Shown here in pieces: positions 29,722 through 41,382 of a stretch of 64,000 nt of DNA (within the stretch, counting starts at the first letter, position 1; every line of letters starts with the position of its first letter). The notes beneath the pieces were generated by a model. The model worked only from the letters and a program-made list of their open reading frames with translations, made no database searches and was not told the DNA's origin. Both the position numbers and the translations under genes were made by a program. The stretch is from Imbricaverruca yamaguchii (lineage: Eukaryota > Arthropoda > Thecostraca > Neoverrucidae): assembly GCA_034440575.1 (NCBI GenBank), contig JAOTOL010001625.1, positions 1,292,501 to 1,356,500 of the forward strand, written 5' to 3'.

Positions 29722-29773
29722 AGGTCATCACCGGTCGCGTACTCCATCACAAGAAACGGGACTCTGAGGGACA
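29722..29773 (-). repeat. Partial duplicate of the PKN exon 5' end and acceptor
   Basis: Sequence 29722-29773 repeats 29652-29704 (shared words cgcgtactccatcacaa and gactctgagggaca) with a few changes. The copy includes a second ccctcag|agtc acceptor-like site. Confidence 0.85.
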
Positions 29774-30105
29774 TCGTCAGCATCACAGAAAGAAGACGTT
29801 CCTTCATTGCCGAATAAAAACGTTTCTCAGATGAGAGGAACATCAGCTTATCACGAAGGAGAGCATCACCAGATCACAACAAAACACGCGACCTTCGGGG
29901 GAATAACGCACAGCCAGGTAGCACTGGTGGTGGACGGAACCATCGTATCACCACATTCAGCCAAAATGGATGAAGAGGACAGCCATTAGTCGGCGCACTC
30001 GCAATGTTAATCAGAAAATAGTGCGCCTCGATGTGAGAAGACGGCAGGACCTCACCAGCAGGAGCGTCACTGGTCCACCCGCCTCCACCCATACCGCTGT
30101 TAACA
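29774..30105 (-). other. Pkn: PKN intron, unique sequence
   Basis: No feature recognised. Confidence 0.5.
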
Positions 30106-30548
30106 CATCTCCTGCCGGTGGTAACTCCCCTCTGTCGCCAACCTCACCACTGCCAACACGTCTCCTGCCGGTGGTAACTCCCCTCTGTCACTACCCTCAC
30201 CACTGCCAACACATCTCCTGCCGGTGGTAACTCCCCTCTGTCACTACCCTCACCACTGTCAACACGTCTCCTGCCGGTGGTAACTCCCCTCTGTCACTAC
30301 CCTCACCACTGTCAACACATCTCCTGCCGGTGGTGACTCCCCTCTGTCACTACCCTCACCACTGTCAACACATCTCCTTCTGGTGGTAACTCCCCTCTGT
30401 CACTACCATCACCACTGTCAACACGTCTCCTGCCGGTGGTAACTCCCCTCTGTCACTACCCTCACCACTGTCAACACGTCTCCTGCCGGTGGTAACTCCC
30501 CTCTGTCACTACCCTCACCACTGCCAACACATCTCCTGTCGGTGGTAA
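30106..30548. repeat. Minisatellite, 53-bp unit, about 8 copies
   Basis: The unit contains tctcctgccggtggtaactc, then ccctctgtcactaccctcac. On the transcribed strand it includes agtg|gtgaggg and cggcag|gag words. Confidence 0.92.
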
Positions 30549-31449
30549 CTCCCCTTCGCCACCGCCATGCCAGTCAGATATATCGATGGGAGAAGTGTCA
30601 AGCCCCTGTGATTCCAGTCTCCAGAGCACATCCCCGGGAAGGGAATGTCACCCCTCCCCCGCACCACACCCAACGCCTGGGGCACATGTCCCCGCCCTCC
30701 CCTTCGTGCAGCGGTGCCCACTCAGTCAGCTATAGAGGAGTAATTATTCGTCAGGAGTTAGATAGTTAGTTATTGGAGTTTAGTGGCGCTTCGACTACAT
30801 CAGTCACGCAGCGGCCTTCGTCAGGAGCGTAACGTTCGGATTCCAGAGTGGCATTCACAGTATCAGACGTGACATTCACAGTACCACAGTACCACAGTAT
30901 CGGAGGGGATTGCTGCGTTCGTGGCGACAGGCGCACTACCGTGCTATCATGTGCCGAATCTTAAGCCAAACCGGCCTTTCCTCGGCCGCATACGGCAACT
31001 GCGTGGGCGAAATTCAGGTTTTATAATCGGCACAGCAGGAGCTGTCCTGGTGGATCCCAGACGTCCTTGCAGTCAGTGATGATCGCCATGGGCGCTTAAG
31101 CGCGCTAACCGCATACCGCCACACCATACTCCTCTGCAGACAGGACGTTAGCGTGCCTTGGATGATAGCTTAGAGGGTTGAATACTACGGGCATCATAGC
31201 TACTGATCAGTGTAGAACAAAATTAGCCTCGGTCAATACCCACTGACCGGCAATCAATCACACAAGCCATGATTTAGCCTTGTCGGACTTTTATGTTGGC
31301 TTACGAGCGATTCCACCAGTCTGTGACCACCGCTGGCCGTAACTTGACCACACTGGCCTCAACGCCGCCTCCCATTCTCCTACACCAGTGCCGCCCGTGT
31401 CCGACCACACCAGAGACACGGACGGACCCCAGCCGACCCGACCGCCCTT
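30549..31449 (-). other. Pkn: PKN intron, unique sequence with one dispersed hairpin motif
   Basis: No gene is recognised. Dispersed hairpin copy 3 lies at 30767-30816. Confidence 0.5.
30767..30816 (+). repeat. Dispersed hairpin motif, copy 3
   Basis: gttattggagtttag, then tggcgcttcgactacatc and agtcacgcagcgg. It matches the other four copies by eye. Confidence 0.65.
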
Positions 31450-31632
31450 CACATGACCGTCCGCACGCCCCCACTGACCTCCGTCTCGCCAGCCGACCCC
31501 ACCGCCCCCTCACATGACCTGCACACGCCCCCACTGACCTCCATCTCGCCAGCTGACCCCACCGCCCTTCACATGACCTGCGCACGCCCCCACCGCCCCT
31601 CACATGACCTGCACACACCACTGACCTCCGTC
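31450..31632. repeat. Short minisatellite spanning the PKN exon donor, about 60-bp unit, about 3 copies
   Basis: The word cccactgacctccgtct (once ccatct) occurs in each unit and again at the exon edge (ccactgacctccgtctgg, 31617-31634). On the transcribed strand this is the exon end acggag plus its own donor GTCAGTGG. Confidence 0.88.
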
Positions 31633-31805
31633 TGGAAGCAGCTGAACAGGTTGACCAGGAACGGATGGCGCGCAGAGTTGGCCACCTCGAAGATGCGCTT
31701 CTCGGCCAGCAGCGACTCCACCTCGTCGCGTGAGATTATGTCGGCCTTCTTGAGCGCCTTGATGGCGTAGTACTCACCCGTGTTGCGGTACTGGGTCAGG
31801 ATCAC
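31626..31805 (-). CDS. Pkn: PKN exon: N-lobe with catalytic lysine
   Basis: The exon is 180 bp (60 codons), phase 0 at both ends. It begins at Val after the acceptor ccgacccag and ends FQTE before the donor GTCAGT. It encodes VILTQYRNTGEYYAIKALKK, with the ATP-binding lysine in AIK, then SRDEVESLLAEKRIFEVA, with the helix-C glutamate, and HPFLVNLFSCFQTE. It completes the glycine-rich loop of the preceding exon (GRGHFGK|V). The intron upstream begins with a (gggtc)n tract right at the acceptor. Confidence 0.97.
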
Positions 31806-32550
31806 CTGGGTCGGGTCGGGTCGGGTCAGGTCAGCGCGCGATTGATAATCATGGATTAGCCTACCCAGACTGCTTGCTAAGCACAAAACACAGGACTGCA
31901 AAGAGACGAAAATAAACAAACGATCTGTGAGAAAATGATGTGATGCGAAATGGGAAAGGGGACAACGGATTTGATATCACGTACCGACTTTTGTCGGACA
32001 ACAAAACTGCCGGCTCACCACTTCTGCAGATCCACTGAATACATAGCTATTTTCTGGTTACTGATCTGTCACGCAATTGCCACGTGGTACTATACGATGC
32101 TGAACATGTTGCTACATGAGCACAAGATCGCTTCTGCATTCAAACAGGATGCAGTTATCTCCTCCTGGGCATTCCAAAACGTGTCACTAGAAAACAACCG
32201 ACAGCCTGCCACTCGCACCTGGCATTCTACCTGAACTGCGTTCGGCAGTAACCGTCAGCTCTTCTTCGGCAGACACTAGAAGCGTCCACATCGCGTCCAC
32301 ACAGCGTGTCCACCTTACGTGACACGCGCTACCGATCCGTGCATCGCACAGTGTCCTGCTCTCGCCCCGACCCGGCCGTGACACACAACACAAAACACAA
32401 CACCGCCCAGGAGACAACACTGGAACACGGACGGGCGGGCTTGGCGGTGGCAGCGCAGTCGTCAGATGCGCTCGGCGTGTCGGTCCGACGGCGCCGAACC
32501 GCTCACCGGCTGCGCCACGGCAGCCTTGGCGGGCCCAGTCGGTCAGGTCA
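31806..32550 (-). other. Pkn: PKN intron, unique sequence
   Basis: There is a short (gggtc)n run at 31808-31835. Otherwise no gene is seen. Confidence 0.55.
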
Positions 32551-32554
32551 CGGG

Positions 32555-33905
32555 CCCGCTCCACATGCAGACACCGCCGCCACGGGCCCGTTACACACAC
32601 AGACACCGCCGCCACGGGCCCGCTCCACATACAGACACCGACGTCACGGGCCCGCTCCACATACAGACACCGCCGCCACGGGCCCGCTCCACATACAGAC
32701 ACCGCCGCCACGGGCCCGCTCCACATACAGACACCGCCGCCACGGGCCCGCTCCACATACAGACACAGACGTCACGGGCCCGCTCCACATACAGACACCG
32801 ACGTCACGGGCCCGCTCCACATACAGACACCGACGTCACGGGCCCGCTCCACATACAGACACCGCCGCCACGGGCCCGCTCCACATACAGACACCGCCGC
32901 CACGGGCCCGCTCCACATACAGACACCGCCGCCACGGGCCCGCTCCACATACAGACACCGCCGCCACGGGCCCGCTCCACATACAGACACCGACGTCACG
33001 GGCCCGCTCCACATACAGACACCGCCGCCACGGGCCCGCTCCACATACAGACACCGCCGCCACGGGCCCGCTCCACAACAGACACCGCTGCCACGGACCC
33101 GCTCCACACACAGACACCGCCGCCACGGACCCGCTCCACATACAGACACAAACGTCACGGGCCAGCTCCACATACAGACACCGCCGCCACGGGCCCGCTC
33201 CACATACAGACACAGACGTCACGGGCCCGCTCCACATACAGACACCGACGTCACGGGCCCGCTCCACATACAGACACAGACGTCACGGGCCCGCTCCACA
33301 TACAGACACCGCCGCCACGGGCCCGCTCCACACACAGACACCGCCGCCACGGGCCCGCTCCACATACAGACACCGCTGCCACGGACCCGCTCCACATACA
33401 GACACCGCCGCCACGGACCCGCTCCACATACAGACACAAACGTCACGGGCCAGCTCCACATACAGACACCGCCGCCACGGGCCCGCTCCACATACAGACA
33501 CAGACGTCACGGGCCCGCTCCACATACAGACACCGACGTCACGGGCCCGCTCCACATACAGACACCGCTGCCACGGACCCGCTCCACATACAGACACCGC
33601 CGCCACGGACCCGCTCCACATACAGACACAAACGTCACGGGCCAGCTCCACATACAGACACCGCCGCCACGGGCCCGCTCCACATATAGACACAGACGTC
33701 ACGGGCCCGCTCCACATACAGACACCGACGTCACGGGCCCGCTCCACATACAGACACAGACGTCACGGACCCGCTCCACATACAGACACCGCTGCCACGG
33801 ACCCGCTCCACATACAGACACCGCCGCCACGGACCCGCTCCACATACAGACACAAACGTCACGGGCCCGCTCCACATACAGACACCGCCGCCACGGCCAG
33901 CACTT
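32555..33905. repeat. Minisatellite, 32-bp unit, about 42 copies
   Basis: The unit contains cacatacagacaccgccgcc followed by acgggcccgctc, with variants gacgt and aacgt. Stop-free reading frames on both strands (up to 834 codons on the plus strand) are artefacts. Confidence 0.96.
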
Positions 33906-34093
33906 TTCAGGGACCGGCGGCAGTAGGCTGCGTTCAAGGCCACCGCTCCCGTGCCGAGCCATTCGCCGACCGCGAACGCAACCTCATATATTTACTTCCG
34001 GCGCTGCAGGCGCGGCGGCCGCGAGATGACCATTCGGCGCCGGCGAACGGGCCCGGAAGAGACCGGCCACGGGCCATGACTGTCGTCGGCGCG
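33906..34093 (-). other. Pkn: PKN intron, unique sequence
   Basis: No feature recognised. Confidence 0.5.
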
Positions 34094-34418
34094 GCTGATG
34101 ACTGTCCGTGGTTGTGGTACCGTGGTGATGGTACCACCACCACGGACGGTGGTAGTGGTACCATCACCACGGACGGTGGTAGTGGTACCACCACCACGGA
34201 CGGTGGTAGTGGTACCACCACCACGGACGGTGGTAGTGGCACCATCACCACGGACGGTGGTAGTAGTACCACCACCACGGACGGTGGTAGTAGTACCACC
34301 ACCACGGACGGTGGTAGTGGTACCACCACCACGGACGGTGGTAGTAGTACCACCACCACGGACGGTGGTAGTGGTACCACCACCACGGACGGTGGTAGTG
34401 GTACCATCACCCCGGACG
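34094..34418. repeat. Minisatellite, 27-bp unit, about 11 copies
   Basis: The unit contains accaccaccacggacggtgg followed by tagtggt. It is internally near-palindromic (ggtaccaccaccac / gtggtagtggtacc), so single strands could fold. Confidence 0.95.
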
Positions 34419-34642
34419 ACCACCCGCCACGTCCAGCTGACGGCGAAAATCGCCGCAGACCGAGAGCCGGAACAGACCGCAGCCCACGCCCGACCGGTCC
34501 GACGGCCGGCAGCTGGACAGCTGATGGCTGGATCACGATGGCTGGTCCGATATCGGCGGGGCGAGGGCGCCGCCGCCGCCGCCAATCTCGCGGCGCCGCT
34601 GACCCAGTTTGGCGCCGCCGACAGGCCCGCCGGCCAACCCAC

Positions 34643-34795
34643 CTTGCCGAAGTGGCCTCGGCCGAGCACGGCGATCATGCGGAAGTTGTCCAGCGCCATG
34701 CCGGTCAGCTGGGAGACGCGGTGCGACTCGTACGCCGAGTCGCGGCACTCGACCGCCGTCCGCCGGCCGGCCCGCATCGGCACCGCCGGCGGCTC
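34643..34795 (-). CDS. Pkn: PKN exon: linker and glycine-rich loop of the kinase domain
   Basis: The exon is 153 bp (51 codons), phase 0 at both ends. It starts at Glu after the acceptor cggtttcag and ends GRGHFGK before the donor GTGGGT. The first about 30 residues are variable linker. The kinase domain then starts with MALDNFRMIAVLGRGHFGK, whose GxGxxG loop binds ATP. The next exon supplies the Val that completes GKV. The acceptor side is embedded in a tandem repeat that includes the first exon bases. Confidence 0.95.
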
Positions 34796-35110
34796 CTGAA
34801 ACCGTGCTGAGGTCACTACACAGGTCACCACACGGCCCTCAACACCGCCGGCGGCTCCTGTAACGGAACTGAGGTCACTACACAGGTCACCACCCGGCCC
34901 TCAACACCACCGGCGGCTCCTGTAACGGAACTGAGGCCACTACACAGGTCACCACACAAGACACCACACGGCCCGCATCGGCTCCTGTAACGGAACTGAG
35001 GCCACTACACAGGTCACCACACAGGTCACCACCCGGCCCGCATCGGCTCCTGTAACGGCACTGAGGTCACTACACCCGACCCTCATCGGCACCGCCGGCG
35101 GCTCCTACTC
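34770..35110. repeat. Tandem repeat spanning the PKN exon acceptor, about 65-85-bp unit, about 5 copies
   Basis: Each unit holds cggcggctcctg or catcggctcctg plus taacggaactgagg and tcactacacaggtcacc. The exon edge itself (accgccggcggctcctgaaa) is the first unit. On the transcribed strand the repeated word is acag|gagccgccg, meaning acceptor plus exon start. The final copy near 35090-35105 restores the full exon-like tcggcaccgccggcggctcc. Confidence 0.88.
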
Positions 35111-36519
35111 ATTGCCACGGTTACAGTGACCTTGCGGGTAGCACATGTACGCCATGGACGGCTGGGTCTGACCTCCGCCGGCAACGCCCCATTGCACAGA
35201 TAGCCGCCTGGCCACACCCGGCTCTGCAGCCCCGATGCCGATCTAGCCTCGGCGGACACTGATGTCGCCGGCCGTCGGCGGTGATGCGGACGCGCCACGG
35301 CGAGGCTCCAGCGGTGTCACCAGGCCACCGTCACGAGCTCGCGCCAACAGCCATCGGCGTGATTCGTGGAAGGCGTCATCAACCCAGCCTTCCCGGCAAC
35401 GCGCGGGGAAATCGCCACTGAAGTCACGATCGGGACAACAGGGCGGCAGCTGTCTGACGTCAAAGCGGCGCGCTATGAACTCAATGAGCCAGCGCACACC
35501 TCCAACACGGCTAACCACTAAGGAGGGCCTTCCAATGGGGGGGGGTGTTCGAGGATCCTCGGGCGAGACAGCCTTCCCGACAGAACAGTCATCGGCCGTT
35601 TCATCATACTTCAAGACAGGATTTAGCACAACACCTGGGTACTATATTTTGTGACCACGTACCGAAAAGAGTTGATTTCTTTTTGGACACCTCCGATTGG
35701 AGGGAACATTTGGCGTCACCGACACCTCCCCCACCGACGGACCATGGACGGGGGTACTATCGGAGTCACCGACGGGCCGCGTATGGACTGGAAATCCAAC
35801 AGATAGCGAGATTCACACGCAAACGCCACTACATTGTCAGTACCAAAAATACCTTCAAGCATAGATGTAATCGCAAGACCAGAGTAATTATGCGGGACAG
35901 GAAAACAGCGCAAGGCGAGCCGCTTTTCTACGTCACTTGGGTGCAGAACCGGACTTCTAAGACCCTTAATAATAATTCCCGGGAATGACACCCTGGATGC
36001 CGCGTAAAAGAAGGCCAAGATTACCTATAGTTAATGCTCAAAGCTCATTGAGCACAAACTGATCTTGAGAACCGTCCAAGGGTTATCAAGTATGAAGAGC
36101 TTGTTGTAGCGGAGTGGACAGACAGTGGACGGGACGGCGACGAGAAGCCAACACGAATCTCTATAGCAGACAGCGTCAGGGCGCCAAAATCAGACAACAG
36201 GACGCCGGCCAATAATGTTCGCCCCAATGCCCTGGTGCAAGGCCGGACGACAGCCCAGCGACCTCGCGGCGTCCGACCCGAGGTTGCTGGTCGGGCCCGA
36301 GTCCGACCGGTCACGTGACACACGGCACGGGCGAGGTCATGCGCGGGCCCCTTCCGGCCGGCGGCCAGGAGCCGCCGATGTGCCGGCGATAGCCGACACG
36401 CGTGTGCCGCGCGCCGACCCTATCGCGGCGCCGCAGCGCCGCTTTTGGCGCACGCCGCTGCATTATTCAGCCGCAGCGGCGGCGGCGGCCGGCCTGGACG
36501 GCCGCCTGATCCGCCGGAC
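35111..36519 (-). other. Pkn: PKN intron, unique GC-rich sequence
   Basis: ORFs on both strands near 35243-35654 and 36045-36323 lack motifs. No repeat is obvious. Confidence 0.5.
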
Positions 36520-37085
36520 CGAGCTGGCTGACCACCGTCTGTAGCCCGCCACCGTCCCGCCACACAACACATCCGGCCGGGCTGGCTGACCACCGTCTGT
36601 AGCCCGCCGCCGTCCCGCCACACAATACATCCGGCCGGGCTGGCTGACCACCGTCTGTAGCCCGCCACCGTCCCGCCACACAATACATCCGGCCAGGCTG
36701 GCTGACCACCGTCTGTAGCCCGCCGCCGTCCCGCCACACAATACATCCGGCCGGGCTGGCTGACCACCGTCTGTAGCCCGCCACCGTCCCGCCACACAAC
36801 ACATCCGGCCGGGCCGGCTGACCACCGTCTGTAGCCCGCCACCGTCCCGCCACACAACACATCCGCCCGGGCTGGCTGACCACTGTCTGTAGCCCGCCAC
36901 CGTCCCGCCACCGTCCCGCCACACAACACATCCAGCCGGGCTGGCTGACCACCGTCTGTAGCCCGCCGCCGTCCCGCCACACCACAAATCCGGCCGGGCT
37001 GGCTGACCACCGTCTGTAGCCCGCCACCGTCCCGCCACACCACACATCCGGCCGGGCTGGCTGACCACCGTCTGTAGCCGGTCCC
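36520..37085. repeat. Minisatellite, 58-bp unit, about 9 copies
   Basis: The unit contains ggctggctgaccaccgtctg, then tagcccgccaccgtcccgcc. Confidence 0.95.
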
Positions 37086-37415
37086 CACAGCACGGTACCG
37101 ACCCGCCACACAACACGTCCGGCCGGGGGCGCACCCGTGTCGGTGGCGCCGCGCTCAACACACGACCGACACGGGTCACCGGCTGACCTCTCGGGTCACC
37201 GGCTGACCTTCCGGGCCACACCTGACCCGGCCAGGTCGTCGGCCAACCTCGGCGTCGCCTCTGACCCGACACGCCTCACCGCCTCACAGGCCGAAAATGC
37301 ACGTTCCGAGGCGCTTGTGACGTCAGCTTCACGAAGTGTCGCGTGACATCACCAGTCGTGGCCGTGAACCAACCCTCCCCGTGTGAAGACGGCACGCGAG
37401 TCACATTGGCAGCTG
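37086..37415 (-). other. Pkn: PKN intron, unique sequence
   Basis: A short duplication (gggtcaccggctgacct) occurs near 37173-37210. No gene is seen. Confidence 0.5.
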
Positions 37416-37420
37416 CTGAG

Positions 37421-37615
37421 GCAGTACCTCACCACCGGACCCCGACAGAAGGGCAGTACCTCACCACCGGACCCCGACAGAGGAGCAGTACCTCACCACC
37501 AGACCCCGGCAGAGGGACAGTACCTCACCACCAGACCCCGACATAGGAGCAGCATCTCACCACCGGACCCCAACAGAGGAGCAGTACTCTACCATCAGAC
37601 CCCAACGGAGGATCC
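37421..37615. repeat. Minisatellite, about 32-bp unit, about 6 copies
   Basis: The unit contains cagtacctcaccaccggacc. On the transcribed strand it reads ggtg|gtgaggtactg, a donor-like word. Confidence 0.92.
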
Positions 37616-37879
37616 AGCCAATGTCGGCAGCTGCATCTCAGAGCCGCTGTCGGGCTGCGGCTGGCTGCGGCTGGCTGCGGCTGGCTGCCGGCCGCCGCCG
37701 TCCCGCGCCGATTGCTCCGGCAACTCCGCCACGGACCATCACCCGGCTACACCGGCTCGTAACTCCGTGCTTCGCGCCGTCAGCCGAGCGCCCAGCGCTG
37801 GCTCGGACAGATCCGGCGATTGGTCGGGTTTTACGACAGCACCACTACTGCGCCGTTCACACTTATACGTGGCCGCAGT

Positions 37880-38220
37880 ACACCTGAGGCCTAGCAACAA
37901 GGTCAGCCAGTCTGCACCACCCAGTAGCCACGGCACAGACAGGTCTGTACCACACAGTAGCCAGGGCACACATCACCATCTGTACCACCCAGTAGCCATG
38001 GCACACGACACCGGTCTGTACCACCCAGTAGTCATCGTGCACGACACCGGTCTGTACCACCAAGTAGCCAGGGCACACATCACCGGTCTGTACCACCCAG
38101 TAGCCACGGCACAGGTCTGTACCATCCAGTAGCCACGGCACACGACACCAATCTGTACCACCCAATAGCCATGGCACACATCACCGGTCCGTACCACCCG
38201 TAGTCATGGCACACGACACA
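37880..38220. repeat. Minisatellite, about 37-bp unit, about 9 copies
   Basis: The unit contains tctgtaccacccagtagcca followed by tggcacacga. Confidence 0.92.
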
Positions 38221-38299
38221 TTAGCTATCGTGTGAGGTGGTGTACACCTGCTAGATGTGGTCCTGCAACTCTCAACTCTCAGCCCCCGGATGTGCTGCA

Positions 38300-38715
38300 G
38301 CCACTACATAACTATTGTGTAAAGGGTGGTGCACGGACTCCACCACCCCGCAGTCCCCGGCCATGCTACACACTACATAACTATCGTGTAGGGGGTGGTG
38401 TACGGACTCCACCACCCCGCAGTCCCCGGCCATGCTACACACTACATAACTATTGTGTAAGGGGTGGTGCACGGACCTCCACACCCCGCAGGCCCCGGCC
38501 ATGCTACACACTACATAACTATCGTGTAGGGGGTGGTGTACGGACTCCACCACCCCGCAGTCCCCGGCCATGCTACACACTACATAACTATTGTGTAAGG
38601 GGTGGTGCACGGACCTCCACACCCCGCAGGCCCCGGCCATGCTACACACTACATAGCTATCGTGTAGGGGGTGGTGCACGGTCTCCACCACCCCGCAGTC
38701 CCCGGCCGTGTCGCT
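38300..38715. repeat. Minisatellite, 69-bp unit, about 6 copies, alternating dimers
   Basis: Two unit types alternate (ctattgtgtaaggggtggtg and ctatcgtgtagggggtggtg), which gives a dimeric higher-order repeat. Confidence 0.93.
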
Positions 38716-39363
38716 GACACCTACACAGCGCATCAGTCGGTGAAGTACCACCAGCCGACTTGCCATGCAGACCAGCCCGCCGGGCCGGTACGGCCCCACC
38801 AAACCCATCGGATAGCCAAGGTCAGAGCCGGCTGCACGGAGTCCGTGCGGCGGCCATCAATCATCCCCACGGCGGCTCACTGCGACTCCATCAGCCGAGC
38901 CGGCCGGCCGGTCCGCGGCTCATCGCCAGTCTGCACACCACCCCGCTTACAGCTGCACAGCTCGCGCTGCTGGTAACGGCACCATTACGCCCCGACAGTA
39001 CACCGTGTGTTACTTAGCATCCGAGCCGCCCGCCTTGGCATTCGTAGTAATGCGGCGCGTCGGGCGGAGGCCACCCACCGAGGATCACACTGCGAAATTT
39101 GGTCCGCTTGTCCAGAGGTCACCTCTTCGCATTTTCTCACACAAAAGACCACATTATGTGAATCAGATCAGTGCTAAATGGCAGTGACGGCTCCACCTGC
39201 CAGGATTTATAACGGAACATCTCCGACACGTGACCGACACCAATCTGACCAGGCTGATTTGGTACCCCTATTACCGCACATGGAAGTCTATCCAATGATA
39301 GTTGGTAACTACTGCGCTATATTATTGCTTCTAGGCGTCTTCCGCACATATTTATTGTATGCA
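38716..39363 (-). other. Pkn: PKN intron, unique sequence
   Basis: No gene or repeat is recognised. Confidence 0.5.
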
Positions 39364-39520
39364 GGGGACGAGTAGTCTAGGGGTAAGCTACCCGTCTCAC
39401 AATCCAAAGATCGTGGGTTCGAGTCTCATCTGTCGCTACCCTTCGCACGCGACTAATCGGCGTGGGAGATTGGCGACGTTCCATGACGCAACGCCCGACG
39501 TGTCGTAAAACCAGCAACCA
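39364..39520 (+). mobile_element. tRNA-derived SINE, antisense in the PKN locus
   Basis: The head (gacgagtagtctaggggtaa), the B box (gggttcgagtctc) and the body (aatcggcgtgggagattggc) match the 18863 copy closely. It ends in cgtaaaaccagcaacc. It lies about 80 bp from the donor of the 39599-39781 exon, in the opposite orientation. No clear target-site duplication was found. Confidence 0.85.
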
Positions 39521-39598
39521 CCAGATTTGTCGTACGCACACCACGAACGTCGCCCCCATCCCCGCCCCCGACCCGCCGGCGGTGACGTCGCCACTCAC

Positions 39599-39781
39599 GT
39601 CGTCGTCGTCGGGCTCGACGACCAGCGGCTCGGCGTCGGCCGGCGGCAGCAGGTCGCTGTCGCGCCGGCCGGGCGCCATGTGAGTGACGGTCACCTCGCC
39701 CGGCTCGGCGCCCACCTCGATGATGTTGACGTGCTTGCTGTTGCGGCCGGCCGGCGCGCCCGGCAGCGCGTCGCCCGGCAC
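39599..39781 (-). CDS. Pkn: Probable PKN linker exon between the C2-like and kinase domains
   Basis: The exon is 183 bp (61 codons), with the acceptor gccccgcag and the donor GTGAGT, phase 0 at both ends, so it joins the 34795 exon in frame. The product is a hydrophilic linker containing SKHVNIIEVGAEPGEVTVTH and ending in an acidic run VVEPDDDD. PKN linkers are poorly conserved, so membership rests on position, strand, phase and splice sites rather than homology. It could belong to a different gene. The acceptor side is tandemly repeated into the intron. Confidence 0.6.
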
Positions 39782-40255
39782 CTGCGGGGCGGCAAACGTC
39801 GGTCAGTGATGAGGGCGGGGTGGAGGAGAGCCGGGGGAGAGCCGGGGCAGAGCTGACGGCACCTGCGGAGCGGGGCAGGGCGGTCAGCGGTGAGGGCGGT
39901 GTGGAGGAGAGCCGGAGCAGAGCTGGAGCAGTGCGTCGCCCGGCACCTGCGGGGCGGGGCAGGGCGGTCAGCGGTGAGGGCGGGGTGGGGGAGAGCCGGG
40001 GGAGAGCTGGGGCAGAGCTGAGGACGGTGTGGGGGAGAGCCGGGGCAGAGCTGGGGCAGAGCTGACGGCACCTGCGGAGCGGGGCACGTCGGTCAGTGGT
40101 GAGGGCGGGGTGGAGGGAGAGCTGGGGGCGGGGTAGGGGAGAGCTGGGGCAGAGTTGCCGGTTCCTGCGGGGCGGCGCACGTCGGCCAACGGTGAGGGCG
40201 GGGTGGAGGAGAGCTGGGGGAGAACTGGGGCAGAGCTGCCGGCAGTTGTACGAGG
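39765..40255. repeat. Minisatellite spanning the exon acceptor at 39781, mixed units of about 70-90 bp
   Basis: The words ggcacctgcggagcgggg or ggcacctgcggggcgggg recur about five times. One copy near 39930 carries gcgtcgcccggcacctgcgg, identical to the exon edge. On the transcribed strand this is ccccgcag|gtgccgggcgacgc, meaning acceptor plus exon start. Between them lie gagagccggggcagagctg subrepeats. Confidence 0.9.
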
Positions 40256-40359
40256 AGAAAGCTGGCGTATGCGACAACACGGCGAGAGGCGTGTGAGGGT
40301 GGGCGGCAACATATGTACAGCCGCCCAGATACAACGGAACTAGGAGACGGGAAAGGGCG

Positions 40360-40505
40360 TCAGGCCCGGCAGGAAACGTGGTCAGTCCCGGCAGGGAACC
40401 GGGTCATCCCCGGAAGGGAATCAGGTCAGCCCGGAAGGGAACGGAGTCAGCCCTGGAAGGGAACGGGGTCAGCCCTGACAGGGAACGGCGTCAGTCCCAT
40501 CAGGA
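40360..40505. repeat. Minisatellite, about 22-bp unit, about 6 copies
   Basis: The unit is near ggaagggaacggggtcagcc. Confidence 0.9.
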
Positions 40506-41098
40506 AACTGCACCAATAACACACTGCTTGTGCAGTCGAACGAGTTAGTCCGAGTTCGAAGGGCACGCACACATCAATACACCATTACAGTCACACTTAG
40601 TATACGGGCATGCATATGGTCTACCGCAACAATACAATTCATCATTTAGTGTTCAAGCACTGCAGGTCCGCTCACAATATCCCAGTGCAATTGCCGGCAA
40701 ACACCACGAGTCCAACATCTCCAGTACGTACACTTGATGCATGTCCTCTGGCAGCCGGACCACATTGCGCTTCCGACAGATCCGCCTGGCACGGCTCTAC
40801 TCCGCGGCCTCCACTTCACAATTGGTCTTCCACACCGTGACTGAGCTCGGAACCTCGACACCGTGCAATCACTCGGCGGCGGTAATCAGGGTGGAGATCG
40901 GCCGATAACCAGCTGGGAGTACTCGCAGGCCACGTTACGCCGCCGGTGGCCCGCCCAGCCGGGTGGTGGCGTGACGCCGCGACGCTGTTACCCGGCTGAT
41001 TGGCCCGGTGCCGCGGCGTCGGCCGGGACGAGCAGCGCCGCCGCAGACATCACTCCGACACGGTCCCCAGCGTGAGTGTCGGCGTCGCCAGCTGGTGG
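40506..41098. other. No gene recognised
   Basis: Unique sequence, possibly still PKN intron. Confidence 0.5.
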
Positions 41099-41185
41099 TG
41101 TAACACGCACCGTAAACTGCGCCGTAAAGTGTGCCGTAAAGTGCGCTATAAAGTGCACCGTAAAGTGTACCGTAAAGTGCGCTGT
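41099..41185. repeat. 12-bp tandem repeat, about 7 copies
   Basis: The unit is ccgtaaagtgcg with small variants. Confidence 0.9.
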
Positions 41186-41382
41186 GCGCCCGCTCCAAGA
41201 TCGGCGATCTTGGAGGTGGCGGATCGATGGCAAGAACGGATATGGAGGGTCAGTTAATGGTGAGAACTGACACTGCCATATATACGTCCCCAACACGTGC
41301 CGACCGGTGTGACACCAGCCTGCGCCGTGTTCAGAACTTCAGTGTCGAGTCTGAAGGCGGACAGAGACGAGTACAGTTGGCC

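Noticed and set aside
32306..34810. 834-codon plus-strand ORF
   Set aside because: It reads through the 32-bp and 27-bp minisatellites and then antisense of the PKN glycine-loop exon. No independent domain is present.
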